Part shown: in pieces, positions 40,758 to 49,527 of the stretch
How positions within the stretch are numbered: position 1 is the stretch's first letter
How the letters are laid out: each line of letters opens with the position of its first letter
Source: Nitrospirota bacterium
Lineage (GTDB): Bacteria; Nitrospirota; Thermodesulfovibrionia; Thermodesulfovibrionales; JdFR-88
DNA length: 64,000 nucleotides
Reading direction: 5' to 3'
Assembly: GCA_021825295.1 (NCBI GenBank)
Contig: JAKAHV010000001.1
Span: 62,001-126,000 of the forward strand
The notes under the pieces: model-generated
Told to the model about the DNA's origin: nothing
The model's database searches: none
The model's input: only the letters and a program-made list of their open reading frames with translations
Made by a program: the position numbers and the translations under genes

Positions 40758-41389
40758 ACACCCCTTTTCTCGGGGCCGAATATGTATTTGTGGGCCTGAA
40801 GGTTGAGGATCACGCCCAACCTGTCCTGCAGCATCCAGTTTGCGAGGCTGGCCGGCTCCAGCAGGCCGAAGGCCGGAGAGAAGAGGACCTTGCACCTGGC
40901 GCGCAGCCCGTAGTCGTCCACGAAATCCTTTGCCCATTCGTAATCCATCCTGTTGACAATGACGAACTTCACCTCATCGGCGGGTTTAAGGAAATCGATG
41001 TTGGAGATATCCATGTCTTCCCACATGCCGCTGCCGGGCGTCTTTACGTCGATGACCGCGACCGCCCGCGGGTCCAGGTCCTTGATGCTCATGCTGCCGT
41101 TTGTCTCGATCAGCACACTGTGCCCCTCGTTGAGGAGCCTCTCGGTCAGATGGAAAACCCCTTCCTGCAGAAGCGGCTCGCCGCCGGTAATGGTAACGAG
41201 GTTCACACCCACGACGGAGACCTCGTTCATTATCTCCGTCTCCGAAAGCTCCACCCCTCCGGTGTATGCGTACCTGGTGTCGCAGTAAGAGCACCTCAGA
41301 TTGCAGCCGGTGAGCCGGACAAAGGTGGAAAGCTGCCCCACATGGGTCGACTCCCCCTGTACGCTGGTAAATATCTCGCAAACCTTCAT
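40754..41389 (-). CDS. queE: 7-carboxy-7-deazaguanine synthase QueE (radical SAM)
   Basis: 211 residues. QueE makes the deazaguanine ring of queuosine precursors from 6-carboxytetrahydropterin. The N-terminus FTSVQGESTHVGQ is diagnostic; the iron-sulfur cysteines are C29, C33 and C36 (CNLRCSYC); TGGEPLLQ and IETNGS bind the substrate and SAM. No other queuosine gene is nearby. It is the first gene of a coupled pair with the hybrid kinase, which looks accidental rather than functional. Confidence 0.95.
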   Translation of the reverse strand: MKVCEIFTSVQGESTHVGQLSTFVRLTGCNLRCSYCDTRYAYTGGVELSETEIMNEVSVVGVNLVTITGGEPLLQEGVFHLTERLLNEGHSVLIETNGSMSIKDLDPRAVAVIDVKTPGSGMWEDMDISNIDFLKPADEVKFVIVNRMDYEWAKDFVDDYGLRARCKVLFSPAFGLLEPASLANWMLQDRLGVILNLQAHKYIFGPEKRGV

Positions 41390-41445
41390 ATCACATTAAG
41401 TTAAATCAATCGGCAAAAAACCTCAACTGTCAAAACGAAACCTGT

Positions 41446-42639
41446 CTATAACAGCGGCAGCCCAGCGGTGTTTGCAAGCGTCCTTTGCCTGATAGCGCCC
41501 GCATCCTCCCCGGGCAGAAGCACCCTGCCCTCGTCCAGGACCGGCACAAGCACGTCCGTAAAAGGACCCGACCCGCAGGGGCAGGCGGCCCCTGGCCTGT
41601 TTGGCGCTATGTGCCTTGCGCCGCACGCCGCGCATTTCAGGACACGTTTGCTCCCGCCCCACTTGCCGACCTTCGAAAAGGGCTTCCCCTCCATCTCCAT
41701 TATGTCCATCGCATAATCTATCACCGGCGCGTTGCTGATTGCGGTGCCTATCCCGTAGCCCGCAACCAGCGGGTTCAAGACGGGCACGTCCTCTTCCTTT
41801 ATGCCCCCGCTTACGAAAAATCTCACATGGCCGTGGCCCCTCAGATCAAGCTCCCACCGGCATTCCTCAAGTATCCTGTAAAAATTCCCCCTCCTTGAAG
41901 CGGGCGTGTCAAAGCGCACCGCATCGAGTTTTCCCCCGAACGCCCCGGCAACGTTTATGCACTCGAACTTCTCATCCATGAGGGTGTCGATCAGGGCAAC
42001 CCTCGCCGCCTCAGGCCCTATCACCTCGTCGAATGCCTTCAGGGCCTCCAGAGTGGAGCCCATGCAGAGAACAAGCGAATGTGGCATCGTGCCCATCGCC
42101 TCCCTCCCGATAATCTCTCCGGACTCCACCACCGAGACCCCGTCGGCCCCGCCAATGTAGGCGTTTCTTTCGATCATCGGGGCCAGCACCGGATGCATGC
42201 GCCTGGCCCCGAAACTTATGAGCAGCCGCTCGCCCACCAGGCTTTTAAAACGCGCCGCCTGCGTGGCAACCCCGGAAGCCTGGCAGATAAGCCCCAGAAG
42301 GGCCGTCTCGTATACGCAGAAATCCTGATATCTGCCCTCTATCTCCATCACCGGCTCGTATGGATAGAAGACCTCTCCCTCCCTCATCGCCCTTACGCGC
42401 ACCGGCAGCCCCTTCAATACGTGAAGGGCCTCTTCCAGCCCGGCAAATACGCCCCAGGGCCAGCGCTTCGGGAGGTCTTTGGCTATGAACTCCGCCTTCA
42501 CCACCGGGTTTACACCCTTCGCCCTGAGTATCCGCAGCGTCCTGTTGAAATAGATATCCGTAATCCTGCCGGCCACCACCTCCCCGGGCTCCGCAGTGTG
42601 AAATATCCGCACGCCGCTGTCTCGTTTCCCTGAATTCAT
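41446..42639 (-). CDS. pncB: Nicotinate phosphoribosyltransferase
   Basis: 397 residues. The enzyme joins nicotinate to phosphoribosyl pyrophosphate in NAD salvage. Family marks: YFNRTLRIL near the start, SFGARRMHP, IERNAYIGGADGVSVV, GTMPHSLVL, and RFFVSGGIKEEDV in the barrel. The C-terminal part holds a zinc-ribbon-like cluster (CAACGARHIAPNRPGAACPCG). This is the shorter archaeal/bacterial form related to NAPRTase class II. The nicotinamidase-like gene just upstream supplies its substrate, so the two probably form a salvage pair. Confidence 0.93.
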   Translation of the reverse strand: MNSGKRDSGVRIFHTAEPGEVVAGRITDIYFNRTLRILRAKGVNPVVKAEFIAKDLPKRWPWGVFAGLEEALHVLKGLPVRVRAMREGEVFYPYEPVMEIEGRYQDFCVYETALLGLICQASGVATQAARFKSLVGERLLISFGARRMHPVLAPMIERNAYIGGADGVSVVESGEIIGREAMGTMPHSLVLCMGSTLEALKAFDEVIGPEAARVALIDTLMDEKFECINVAGAFGGKLDAVRFDTPASRRGNFYRILEECRWELDLRGHGHVRFFVSGGIKEEDVPVLNPLVAGYGIGTAISNAPVIDYAMDIMEMEGKPFSKVGKWGGSKRVLKCAACGARHIAPNRPGAACPCGSGPFTDVLVPVLDEGRVLLPGEDAGAIRQRTLANTAGLPLL

Positions 42640-42692
42640 CTTGAAATTAATTAGTTACCTTATAAAATTGAATTTTTAATTTTTGCTTTAAC

Positions 42693-43217
42693 CTATTCAA
42701 GCCTGATGTTCACTGTATTTTCCATGATCCTGAGCGCCGATTCGTGGTAATCCCCGGTAAGGTCGGCGACTCCGTCTTTTACGACTGTCACGCCATAATC
42801 CCTGAGGGCCGCCTCGTAAGCCGTAAACAGCACGCAGACGTGGGTCAGGCAGCCTGTAAGCCGAAGGCTTCCGACGTTAAGTTTTTTAAGTACACCCTGA
42901 AGTTTTGTCTTATAAAAGGCTGAATAATAAGTCTTTTTTATGATGGTATCCCCTTCTTCCGGCTTAAGCTCCCCGATTACCTGCTGGCCCTGCGAGCCCC
43001 GTATGCCGTGGGGCGGCCAGTTATATTTCGAGAACTCCTTGTCGTCGGGCCTGTGGTTGTCGCACACATATATCACGGGGTTGCCTCTGCGCCTGGCCCT
43101 TTTTATTTCGCGCCGGATCGCGGGGATGATTTCCCTGTTTGCCGGCACCTCCAGGGGTGCGCCTTCCCTGACAAAATCGTTCAGCATATCGAGCACCAGA
43201 AGGGCTTCCTTTCCCAT
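42693..43217 (-). CDS. pncA: Isochorismatase-family cysteine hydrolase, probable nicotinamidase
   Basis: 174 residues. The catalytic triad of the family is present: D10 in LLVLDMLNDF, K95 in KKTYYSAF, and the nucleophile C128 in GCLTHVCV. The neighbouring nicotinate phosphoribosyltransferase makes nicotinamidase the most likely activity (nicotinamide to nicotinate), but the family also includes isochorismatases and other amidases, so substrate specificity is inferred from context. The 53 bases to pncB contain no terminator, so co-transcription is likely. Confidence 0.85.
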   Translation of the reverse strand: MGKEALLVLDMLNDFVREGAPLEVPANREIIPAIRREIKRARRRGNPVIYVCDNHRPDDKEFSKYNWPPHGIRGSQGQQVIGELKPEEGDTIIKKTYYSAFYKTKLQGVLKKLNVGSLRLTGCLTHVCVLFTAYEAALRDYGVTVVKDGVADLTGDYHESALRIMENTVNIRLE

Positions 43218-43258
43218 GACATATCACCCGATAAGACAGATTATAGGGTTTTTTCCGG

Positions 43259-43603
43259 CTAAATCAAAATCTGGTGAGGAGGCGGGCCATGGTGCATGAG
43301 ATGCGTTATGAATATGCCAAGCCCTACAAAATAAAGAAACGGAGAAACGACCAAAACGCAGACAAGCTGGGCGACGCCGGCCCCCACCCTCCCCTTCACC
43401 ATAACGATGATGGCGATGATGAATGCGGCCAGGTTGAGCGCCCACCCAACTATCCCGACCCCGGGCACGGGCAGAAGGAAAAGCGCCCAGGCGATGAAAA
43501 GGCAGACCCAGCCCGCCCTTACCGGCGCCTCCTGCCCCGCCGAAGCCGCTCTTTCAGGCTCTCCGGTCGTCTGCGGCCCAAGCAGGTCAATCTTCAGGTC
43601 CAT
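43259..43603 (-). CDS. Small membrane protein of unknown function
   Basis: 114 residues. After a soluble, charged N-terminus (about 30 residues) come three hydrophobic helices (VCLFIAWALFLLPVPGVGIVG, LNLAAFIIAIIVMV, LVCVLVVSPFLYFVGLGIF). It starts one base after the coaD stop, so it is in the same operon. No conserved motif was recognised. Confidence 0.7.
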   Translation of the reverse strand: MDLKIDLLGPQTTGEPERAASAGQEAPVRAGWVCLFIAWALFLLPVPGVGIVGWALNLAAFIIAIIVMVKGRVGAGVAQLVCVLVVSPFLYFVGLGIFITHLMHHGPPPHQILI

Positions 43604-44116
43604 CTATTTGCACTTCATGGTTTTATATTTTTTTTTCAGAGCGAGTTCCACGTTCTCGGGCACCAGGCCATGGACGCAGCCGCCGAAAGAAGCGACCTCT
43701 TTTATCATGGAGGCCGTCAGAAACGTGTACTCGGCGCTGGGCATCAGGAAGACGGTCTCCACCTGCGCGTCCAGGCTGCGGTTCATGAGGGCCATCTGGA
43801 ACTCGTATTCGAAATCGGAGACGGCGCGAAGCCCCCGGATGATCGCCCCCGCCCCCGTGGAGCGGACGTAATCTATGAGAAGCCCGCCAAAGGTTTCCAC
43901 CCTCGTCCTTTCAATGCCTTCGGTCGCCCCACTTATAAGGTCCAGGCGCTCCCGGAGCGTGAAGAGGGGCTTTTTCCTGGCGCTGCGGGCCACGGCTATT
44001 ATGACCTCATCGAAGATCGGAAGCCCGCGCAAAAGGAGGTCAAGATGCCCGTTTGTGAAAGGGTCGTAGGTGCCGGGCAGCACCGCGCGGCTCACCCTCC
44101 TGTCAGTTCTCTTCAA
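43604..44116 (-). CDS. coaD: Phosphopantetheine adenylyltransferase
   Basis: 170 residues. CoaD transfers AMP to 4'-phosphopantetheine, the fourth step of coenzyme A synthesis. The nucleotidyltransferase motif GTYDPFTNGH holds the catalytic histidine H24, and FLTASMIKEVASFGG corresponds to the ISSSxVRE motif of the family. It lies in a run with rsmD and purN. The gene pair rsmD-coaD is a common arrangement in bacteria. Confidence 0.95.
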   Translation of the reverse strand: MKRTDRRVSRAVLPGTYDPFTNGHLDLLLRGLPIFDEVIIAVARSARKKPLFTLRERLDLISGATEGIERTRVETFGGLLIDYVRSTGAGAIIRGLRAVSDFEYEFQMALMNRSLDAQVETVFLMPSAEYTFLTASMIKEVASFGGCVHGLVPENVELALKKKYKTMKCK

Positions 44117-44134
44117 ATTTCCCCCCGCACTCTT

Positions 44135-44683
44135 TTACCTTTTATCCGCCCTCGCATACAGGCTCAGCGACGTATCGCCGTACCTGTAAGTCCTTTTCTT
44201 TTTGAGGACGCCGGCCTCGCCGGGCAGGACCAGCCGGCTTGAATGCTCGGCAATGACCACGGCATCTTCCGAGAGAAAACCCGGAGCGGAGAGCATCGGC
44301 AGCACCTTTTCAAGCTCATCCGAGGCGTAGGGCGGGTCGAGAAAGACGATGTCCGCCATAAGGCCCCCGCCTTCCTCCAGGCCCGATTTCCTGATGAAAC
44401 TCTCCGCCTTCATGGAAAGCACCCTCGCTTTCGGCCTGCAACCGCAGCCCTCGAGCAGGTCCCTGAGCCTGCCGGCAAGTTTTTTGTCCGCCTCGATAAA
44501 GTAAACGGCCTTCGCCCCCCTGCTCATGGCCTCCATGCCGATGGCGCCGGTGCCCGCGTAGAGGTCGACAAAAACGGAACCCCCGGTCCGTCCGGCCAGT
44601 ATATTGAAGACGGCCTGCCTCACCTTGGAGAGCGTCGGCCTTACGTTTAAATCACCTTTTTTGAGTTTCAGTTTCAGCGCCAT
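44135..44683 (-). CDS. rsmD: 16S rRNA (guanine966-N2)-methyltransferase RsmD
   Basis: 182 residues from ATG 44683; a TTG reading to 44710 would overlap purN and has no ribosome binding site. RsmD methylates G966 in 16S rRNA. Motifs: RPTLSKVRQAVFNIL, the SAM-binding FVDLYAGTGAIGMEAMSRGA, and the catalytic DPPYA. The adjacent coaD is a frequent neighbour of rsmD. Confidence 0.93.
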   Translation of the reverse strand: MALKLKLKKGDLNVRPTLSKVRQAVFNILAGRTGGSVFVDLYAGTGAIGMEAMSRGAKAVYFIEADKKLAGRLRDLLEGCGCRPKARVLSMKAESFIRKSGLEEGGGLMADIVFLDPPYASDELEKVLPMLSAPGFLSEDAVVIAEHSSRLVLPGEAGVLKKKRTYRYGDTSLSLYARADKR

Positions 44684-44696
44684 TGCCTGTCTGTCT

Positions 44697-45362
44697 TTAA
44701 ACGTCCTCAAGGGGAGGGCTTATGAGGGCCTCTCCGCCCATATCCGCCTTTTTTTTAAAACCCCTTATGAACACCTTTTTGTCCCGGACCTCGAGCCTCC
44801 CCTCGGCAAAAAGCCTGACCGCCTCCGGGTATATCCTGTGTTCGTATTCAAGTATCCTTTGCGAAAGGGACTCCTCGGTGTCGTCATGCCGCGCCGGGAC
44901 GGCGGCCTGAATGATTATCGGGCCGGTGTCCATCCCCTCGTCCACGAAGTGAACCGTGCAGCCGGATATCTTTACGCCGTATTGCGCAGCCTGCCGCTGC
45001 CCGTGAAGACCGGGAAACGAGGGCAGGAGGGCCGGATGTATATTCATCACCTTCCACGGGAAGGCTTCAAGGAGGGGCCTTCGCACTATCCGCATGAAAC
45101 CGGCCAGGACCACAAGCCCGGCTCCCCTTGAGGACAGCTCCCCTGCGACCTTCTCAAAATAGGCGTCCCTGGAAGTGAAACCGCGCGGGTCCAGATACAG
45201 ATAAGGTATCCCGTTTGCGCGCGCGCGCTCGATCGCATATGCATCGGGCTTATCGGTGACAAGCAGGGCGATGCCGGCATTAATGCGGCCGCCTTTTATG
45301 GCGTCAATGATGGCCTGGAAGTTGGACCCCCTGCCGGAGGCAAGCACGCCTATCTTAAGCAC
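44697..45362 (-). CDS. purN: Phosphoribosylglycinamide formyltransferase
   Basis: 221 residues. PurN formylates GAR with 10-formyltetrahydrofolate in purine synthesis. The catalytic residues are N107, H109 and D145 (NIHPALLPSFPG and HFVDEGMDTGPI), and the N-terminal ASGRGSNFQAI binds the phosphate. Full length. Close spacing to the acetyltransferase and rsmD genes suggests an operon. Confidence 0.96.
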   Translation of the reverse strand: MLKIGVLASGRGSNFQAIIDAIKGGRINAGIALLVTDKPDAYAIERARANGIPYLYLDPRGFTSRDAYFEKVAGELSSRGAGLVVLAGFMRIVRRPLLEAFPWKVMNIHPALLPSFPGLHGQRQAAQYGVKISGCTVHFVDEGMDTGPIIIQAAVPARHDDTEESLSQRILEYEHRIYPEAVRLFAEGRLEVRDKKVFIRGFKKKADMGGEALISPPLEDV

Positions 45363-45377
45363 TGGCCGGGGAAAAAC

Positions 45378-45848
45378 TCACCCCAGTTCCTTCAGGACCG
45401 CGTATTCGTTGCAGTCCGGGAATTTGGGGCACCTTATGCAGTCCCCCCATATCTTATGGGGGAGCTTCGATTTGTCCACCACCTCGAAGCCGAGGCGTTT
45501 GAAGAATTTTGGCGCGTAAGTCAGGGCGAATATCCTCCGCAGACCGAGGCCTCGCGCCTCCTCGATGCAGCTTCGCGCAAGGCTCGATCCTATGCCCCGG
45601 CCCCGTAACTCTTTCCTCACGGCCAGCGAGCGGATTTCAGCCAGGTCTTCCCATGCGATGTGCAGGGCGCAGGTCCCGGCAATCGCCTTGCCCCCGGCCG
45701 CCCCCTCATCCTCATAAACGTATATGTCCCTCATATGCTCATACAGTTCATTGAGGGCGCGCGGCAGCATCTCCTGCTGCGCCGCGCAGTCGTTTATGAG
45801 CGCATGGATCTGTTTTATGTCCGCGACAAACGCCTTTCTAATCGCCAA
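45378..45848 (-). CDS. GNAT acetyltransferase, possibly a short ArgA-type N-acetylglutamate synthase
   Basis: 156 residues. The acetyl-CoA-binding motif is seen as IRSLAVRKELRGRGIGSSL, and the C-terminal part is LTYAPKFFKRLGFEVVDKSKLPHKIW followed by a Cys-rich CIRCPKFPDCNEYAV. This ending is typical of short single-domain proteins annotated as N-acetylglutamate synthases in anaerobic lineages, but the family is broad and I cannot prove the substrate. The ATG lies inside the end of the oxidoreductase gamma gene (11-base overlap). Confidence 0.7.
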   Translation of the reverse strand: MAIRKAFVADIKQIHALINDCAAQQEMLPRALNELYEHMRDIYVYEDEGAAGGKAIAGTCALHIAWEDLAEIRSLAVRKELRGRGIGSSLARSCIEEARGLGLRRIFALTYAPKFFKRLGFEVVDKSKLPHKIWGDCIRCPKFPDCNEYAVLKELG

Positions 45849-46398
45849 TATACCGCCAGCCTCGCCTGAGCGCCTCCCGGTTTACCGCCAGGACTTCAGG
45901 CCTGCCTCCCGGAGCAAGCCTTTTCAGGGCCCGGCCCATGGAGGCAAAGGCGCAGATGGAGGCAGCCCGGGCAAGCGCGCCGCAGATGACCATGTTCGCC
46001 GCAAGCGGCGCGCCCATCCCGTATGCTATCTCCCCGGCAGGCACCTCAACCACTTTTATATCCCGCCCCAAAAACGGTGTTTTGTTCTTGTCCTTTGCCA
46101 TCGTCCCGACCACGGAGGAGTTCAATATTATAATACCGTCTTTTTTGACCTTTCCGCCAAAGCGCTCAAGCGAGGCCTGGTTCATGACCACGAGTATGTC
46201 CGGGCTGCTGACGACGGGGGAGCCTATGAGACCGCCGGAAATGACAACCGTGCAGTTGGCGGTCCCGCCCCTCACCTCCGCCCCGTAGGAGGGAAACCAG
46301 GTGACGTTCATGCCCTCCTCGATGGCGGCCTGCGCGACGAGCTTGCCCGCGAAAAGGATCCCCTGCCCGCCTGAGCCGGCTATGAGCAGGCTAGGCAC
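45838..46398 (-). CDS. 2-oxoacid:acceptor oxidoreductase gamma subunit
   Basis: 186 residues of the pyruvate/ketoisovalerate oxidoreductase gamma family: AGSGGQGILFAGKLVAQAA at the start, the family loop TWFPSYGAEVRGGTANCTVVIS, and PDILVVMNQASLERF. It is the subunit that binds part of the coenzyme A and cofactor site. It directly follows the TPP-binding beta subunit (8-base overlap). The alpha subunit and the ferredoxin-like delta subunit are not next to it. Confidence 0.9.
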   Translation of the reverse strand: MPSLLIAGSGGQGILFAGKLVAQAAIEEGMNVTWFPSYGAEVRGGTANCTVVISGGLIGSPVVSSPDILVVMNQASLERFGGKVKKDGIIILNSSVVGTMAKDKNKTPFLGRDIKVVEVPAGEIAYGMGAPLAANMVICGALARAASICAFASMGRALKRLAPGGRPEVLAVNREALRRGWRYIGD

Positions 46399-47152
46399 CG
46401 GAAGCGCCTTTCACGCCCGCGTGGCTGTCCTTGAAGACCCCCAGGGGGAAAAAATCCCTCATGGGGCCGGCAATCCATTTCAACGATTCCTCCGGCGTGA
46501 GCTTCCAGTCGGTGGGACACGGCGAGAGCACCTCCACCAGGCTGAATCCCTTTGCCTCCATCTGGTAGCGCAGCGCCTTTTCAAAGAGCCGTTCGGTCTG
46601 AAGGACGTTTTTGGGGCTGTCAAGGGAGGTCCTTGCGACAAACGCCGGACCTTCGAGCCCGGCCAGCAGCTCCGCGACCTTCAGGGGGTTGCCCGCCCTG
46701 CCGTCCCTGCCTGCCGGCGTAGTCGTGGTCTTCTGTCCCATAAGCGTCGTCGGCGCCATCTGCCCGCCGGTCATGCCGTATATCGCGTTATTCACAAAAA
46801 AGACCGTGATGTTTTCCCCCCGGTTCGCCGCGTGTATTATTTCGCCCGTGCCGATGGCGGCAAGATCGCCGTCGCCCTGATAGGATATCACAATCCTGTC
46901 CGGCCTTGACCGCTTGATGCCGGTTGCGGCGGCCGGCGGCCTGCCGTGGGGCACCTCCAGCACATCGAAATCAAAATAGTCGTAGGCATAGACCGCGCAC
47001 CCCACGGGCGCTATGGCAATCGTGCGCTGCCTGATCGCCAGGCGGTCTACGCATCCGGCGACAATCCTGTGCAGGATGCTGTGGCCGCATCCCGGGCAGT
47101 AATGAAAGCGGACATCCCTGAGACTGCGCGGCCTTTCGAAGACCTTCCTCAT
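46391..47152 (-). CDS. 2-oxoacid:ferredoxin oxidoreductase beta subunit (TPP-binding)
   Basis: 253 residues. The enzyme oxidises 2-oxoacids to acyl-CoA with ferredoxin as acceptor. TPP-enzyme C-domain marks: FHYCPGCGHSILHRIV, GDGDLAAIGTGEIIHAANRGENITVFFVNNAIYGMTGGQMAP. PCPTDWK near the end resembles the KorB/VorC type, so 2-oxoglutarate or branched-chain oxoacids are likely substrates. Its start overlaps the stop of the upstream diguanylate cyclase gene as ATGA; the usual alpha-subunit gene is missing at that place. Confidence 0.9.
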   Translation of the reverse strand: MRKVFERPRSLRDVRFHYCPGCGHSILHRIVAGCVDRLAIRQRTIAIAPVGCAVYAYDYFDFDVLEVPHGRPPAAATGIKRSRPDRIVISYQGDGDLAAIGTGEIIHAANRGENITVFFVNNAIYGMTGGQMAPTTLMGQKTTTTPAGRDGRAGNPLKVAELLAGLEGPAFVARTSLDSPKNVLQTERLFEKALRYQMEAKGFSLVEVLSPCPTDWKLTPEESLKWIAGPMRDFFPLGVFKDSHAGVKGASGA

Positions 47153-48528
47153 CCGACTCCTCCCGCAAGGCGGATCTGTTTCTTCCCCATCGATTTGGCT
47201 TCATACAGCGCCATGTCCGCCGAATATAGAAGGCGTTTCTCATCCTGTCCGTCTTCGGGGTAAGTGGCAACCCCCCCGCTCAGGGAAACGCGTATCCTGC
47301 GGTCTATATAATACTCGCTTTCGACCGCATTTTTCACCCTCATCGCCTGCTTCAGGGCCTCGGCCTTCGCCGTGTTCGCCTGGATTATCACGAACTCCTC
47401 CCCGCCGTATCTTGCCACGATGTCCGATTGCCTGGAGGTGCCCTTCATCACGAGCGCGATGCTCCGCAGCACCTCGTCTCCGGCCTGGTGCCCGAACGTG
47501 TCGTTTATCGCCTTGAAATCGTCGATGTCGAATATCGTTATCGAAAAGCGCGTGCCGTAACGCTTTGCCCTGGCCGTCTCGAGGGCCATCGAATCGTAGA
47601 AATATCTCAGGTTGAAAATGCCGGTGAGCGCGTCCGTAACGGCCAGGTACTCGGCCTCCTCATAGAGCCTCACCTTCTCTATCACCAGCGAGACGTGGTT
47701 GCCGATGAGGTGGATGAGCGAGGCCAGGTCGAACCCCATGGAAACGGGCGCCCTGCAGCCTATCGCGAGCACGCCCGCCTTGTCCGCCCCGACGCTTAGG
47801 GGCTGCGCGACCAGAAACGCGATGCCTTCCGCTGAAAAAAGCGGGTATTTCCCGAAATCCTCAGGCTCGAGCACGTAGAAGGGCTCGCTCCGTGACAGGA
47901 CCATATTATGGAATTCCTCGAGCGCGCCGGCATCAAGCTTCAGCCTGAAATTCCTGGAAAGCCCGGCCGCCCCGCGCAGCTTGAATGTCCCCCCGGATTT
48001 AAGGACGATCCAGCAGACCGGCAGGTCCGTTACAAGCTGTATCTTTTCCAGCAGCTTTTCAAATACTGAGCTTATCTCGTCGGAATAGATGAAGACCGTG
48101 GATATGGTGTTTATCGCCATGAGGAGCCTGTTTCTCTTTACAAGCTCCTCCTCTAGCTCGATGTGCCTGGTGACGTCCTGGAAGAGGACGCCGAAGAGGC
48201 GGTCCAGACCGCGGTCCGGACCGGCCGGCCCGCCCGGACGCACCGGGTAGATGACCCAGTTGAAAACACCCCCTCCAAGCCGTATCTGCCCCGTCTGCTG
48301 CGCCTGCCCGGAGATGCAGTCCTGCAAGGCCCCGGCAAGGCCTTTAAGCCCGCCGATATCCGAAAAGGGTTTCCCTATGAACTCCGCGCGCTCTATATTC
48401 AGAATGCCGCACAGGGCGCTGTTTAACTCCACTATGCGCGAGAGGCCGTCTACTATGGCGACCGGGTCCCTGATGTATTCCAGGCACTGGACGACGATCT
48501 TTCTCCTGAAGAGACCCGTCAGGCCCAT
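47149..48528 (-). CDS. Diguanylate cyclase with PAS and GAF sensor domains
   Basis: 459 residues, soluble. PAS-like domain (about 12-120), a GAF-like domain (about 145-285) and a GGDEF domain from about 290. The active site is RYGGEEFVII (375-379), and the inhibitory I-site R-x-x-D lies at 366-369, five residues upstream, so both catalysis and product feedback look intact. Product would be cyclic di-GMP, a common switch between motility and surface life, relevant in this flagellated cell. It is coupled to the oxidoreductase beta gene by ATGA and to ppx by TGATG. Signal unknown. Confidence 0.9.
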   Translation of the reverse strand: MGLTGLFRRKIVVQCLEYIRDPVAIVDGLSRIVELNSALCGILNIERAEFIGKPFSDIGGLKGLAGALQDCISGQAQQTGQIRLGGGVFNWVIYPVRPGGPAGPDRGLDRLFGVLFQDVTRHIELEEELVKRNRLLMAINTISTVFIYSDEISSVFEKLLEKIQLVTDLPVCWIVLKSGGTFKLRGAAGLSRNFRLKLDAGALEEFHNMVLSRSEPFYVLEPEDFGKYPLFSAEGIAFLVAQPLSVGADKAGVLAIGCRAPVSMGFDLASLIHLIGNHVSLVIEKVRLYEEAEYLAVTDALTGIFNLRYFYDSMALETARAKRYGTRFSITIFDIDDFKAINDTFGHQAGDEVLRSIALVMKGTSRQSDIVARYGGEEFVIIQANTAKAEALKQAMRVKNAVESEYYIDRRIRVSLSGGVATYPEDGQDEKRLLYSADMALYEAKSMGKKQIRLAGGVG

Positions 48529-49466
48529 CAGACTTCGTTTCCTTCCAAAAAAGCCAGAATCAGCCCCTCCGGAAGGCCGGCATCGCTTGCAATAACCCGG
48601 TCCAGGCCATACTCTCCCATTATCTTAATAATAAGACCGAGGCCGGGTACGATCAAGTCCGCCCTGTCGGGCTCAAGCCCGGGCACACGCCTTCTTTTTT
48701 CAATGGGAAGGGAGGCCAGAAGCCGGTACATATCCAGGAGCCGTTCAAAACCGATTTCATGCCCGTGCACTTTTTCATGTTCATAGCGGGCAAGCCCAAG
48801 GTCTACGCAGGCGGCCGTGGAGGCCGTGCCGCCGGTTATCACGAATGGCGTTCCGGCAGGCAGCGGCCCGACCTCCTCTTTAAGTTTCAGGACAATCGCC
48901 CCGATCTCTCCAGCAAGCGCGTCATAGCCCTCCTTCCGCCTTTTCCCCTTCAAAACCCCCGCAAGCTTCACGACCCCTGAGGGAATGCTGCCGGAACGAA
49001 GGAGGCTGCGTCCCTCGGCAAGCATCCATTCCGTGCTGCCCCCGCCGATATCCAGGATGAACGTTTTTTTGCGTGGCAGTTCCAGAAAACCCGTCACCCC
49101 CTTCGCCGAAAGCCTTGCCTCCTCGTCATGCGAAATCACCTCCAGTTTTATGCCGGTCTGCCTGAAGACGCGCCCGATGAAGCCGGCGCTGTTTGCGGCC
49201 TCCCTGAGGGCGCTTGTGCCCACGGCCCTCATGCCGGAGATGCAATAGGAGGAAAGCTGCCGCCGGTAGAGCTTCAGGGCCCGGATGGTCCGCTCCATGC
49301 TGCGGGGCGAGAGATTTCCCCCCCGCGCCCCGGCAAGAAGCCCCTCGGCAAGCCTCGTCGTTGTGCGCTCGTATCGGAGCCTGCGGAGGCGGCCCTCCTC
49401 GTCCAGCGCGGCCACGAGCATCCGCACGGCGTTCGAGCCGGCGTCTATGGCGGCGTATACGCGCAT
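48528..49466 (-). CDS. Ppx/GppA-family phosphatase
   Basis: 312 residues, the short two-domain form. Actin-like ATPase-fold motifs: IDAGSNAVRML at the start, LDIGGGSTEW and ITGGTASTAA. Family members hydrolyse the ends of polyphosphate or convert pppGpp to ppGpp. The larger C-terminal HD domain of E. coli Ppx is absent. A TATAAT box lies five bases before its ATG, and no ribosome binding site is seen, so the transcript is probably leaderless. Confidence 0.88.
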   Translation of the reverse strand: MRVYAAIDAGSNAVRMLVAALDEEGRLRRLRYERTTTRLAEGLLAGARGGNLSPRSMERTIRALKLYRRQLSSYCISGMRAVGTSALREAANSAGFIGRVFRQTGIKLEVISHDEEARLSAKGVTGFLELPRKKTFILDIGGGSTEWMLAEGRSLLRSGSIPSGVVKLAGVLKGKRRKEGYDALAGEIGAIVLKLKEEVGPLPAGTPFVITGGTASTAACVDLGLARYEHEKVHGHEIGFERLLDMYRLLASLPIEKRRRVPGLEPDRADLIVPGLGLIIKIMGEYGLDRVIASDAGLPEGLILAFLEGNEV

Positions 49467-49471
49467 GCCAG

Positions 49472-49519
49472 ATTATATATCAACCGGGCGGGCGGGTCTG
49501 CCGGTTTTTGGGTTATAAT
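49472..49519. promoter_or_regulatory. Divergent promoter region between ppx and the sigma-54 regulator gene
   Basis: The 61-base gap holds TATAAT facing left (49477-49472, five bases before the ppx ATG) and TATAAT facing right (49514-49519, eight bases before the ATG at 49528). Neither has a good -35 box, and neither gene has a Shine-Dalgarno sequence. Confidence 0.55.
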
Positions 49520-49527
49520 TTACCGGT

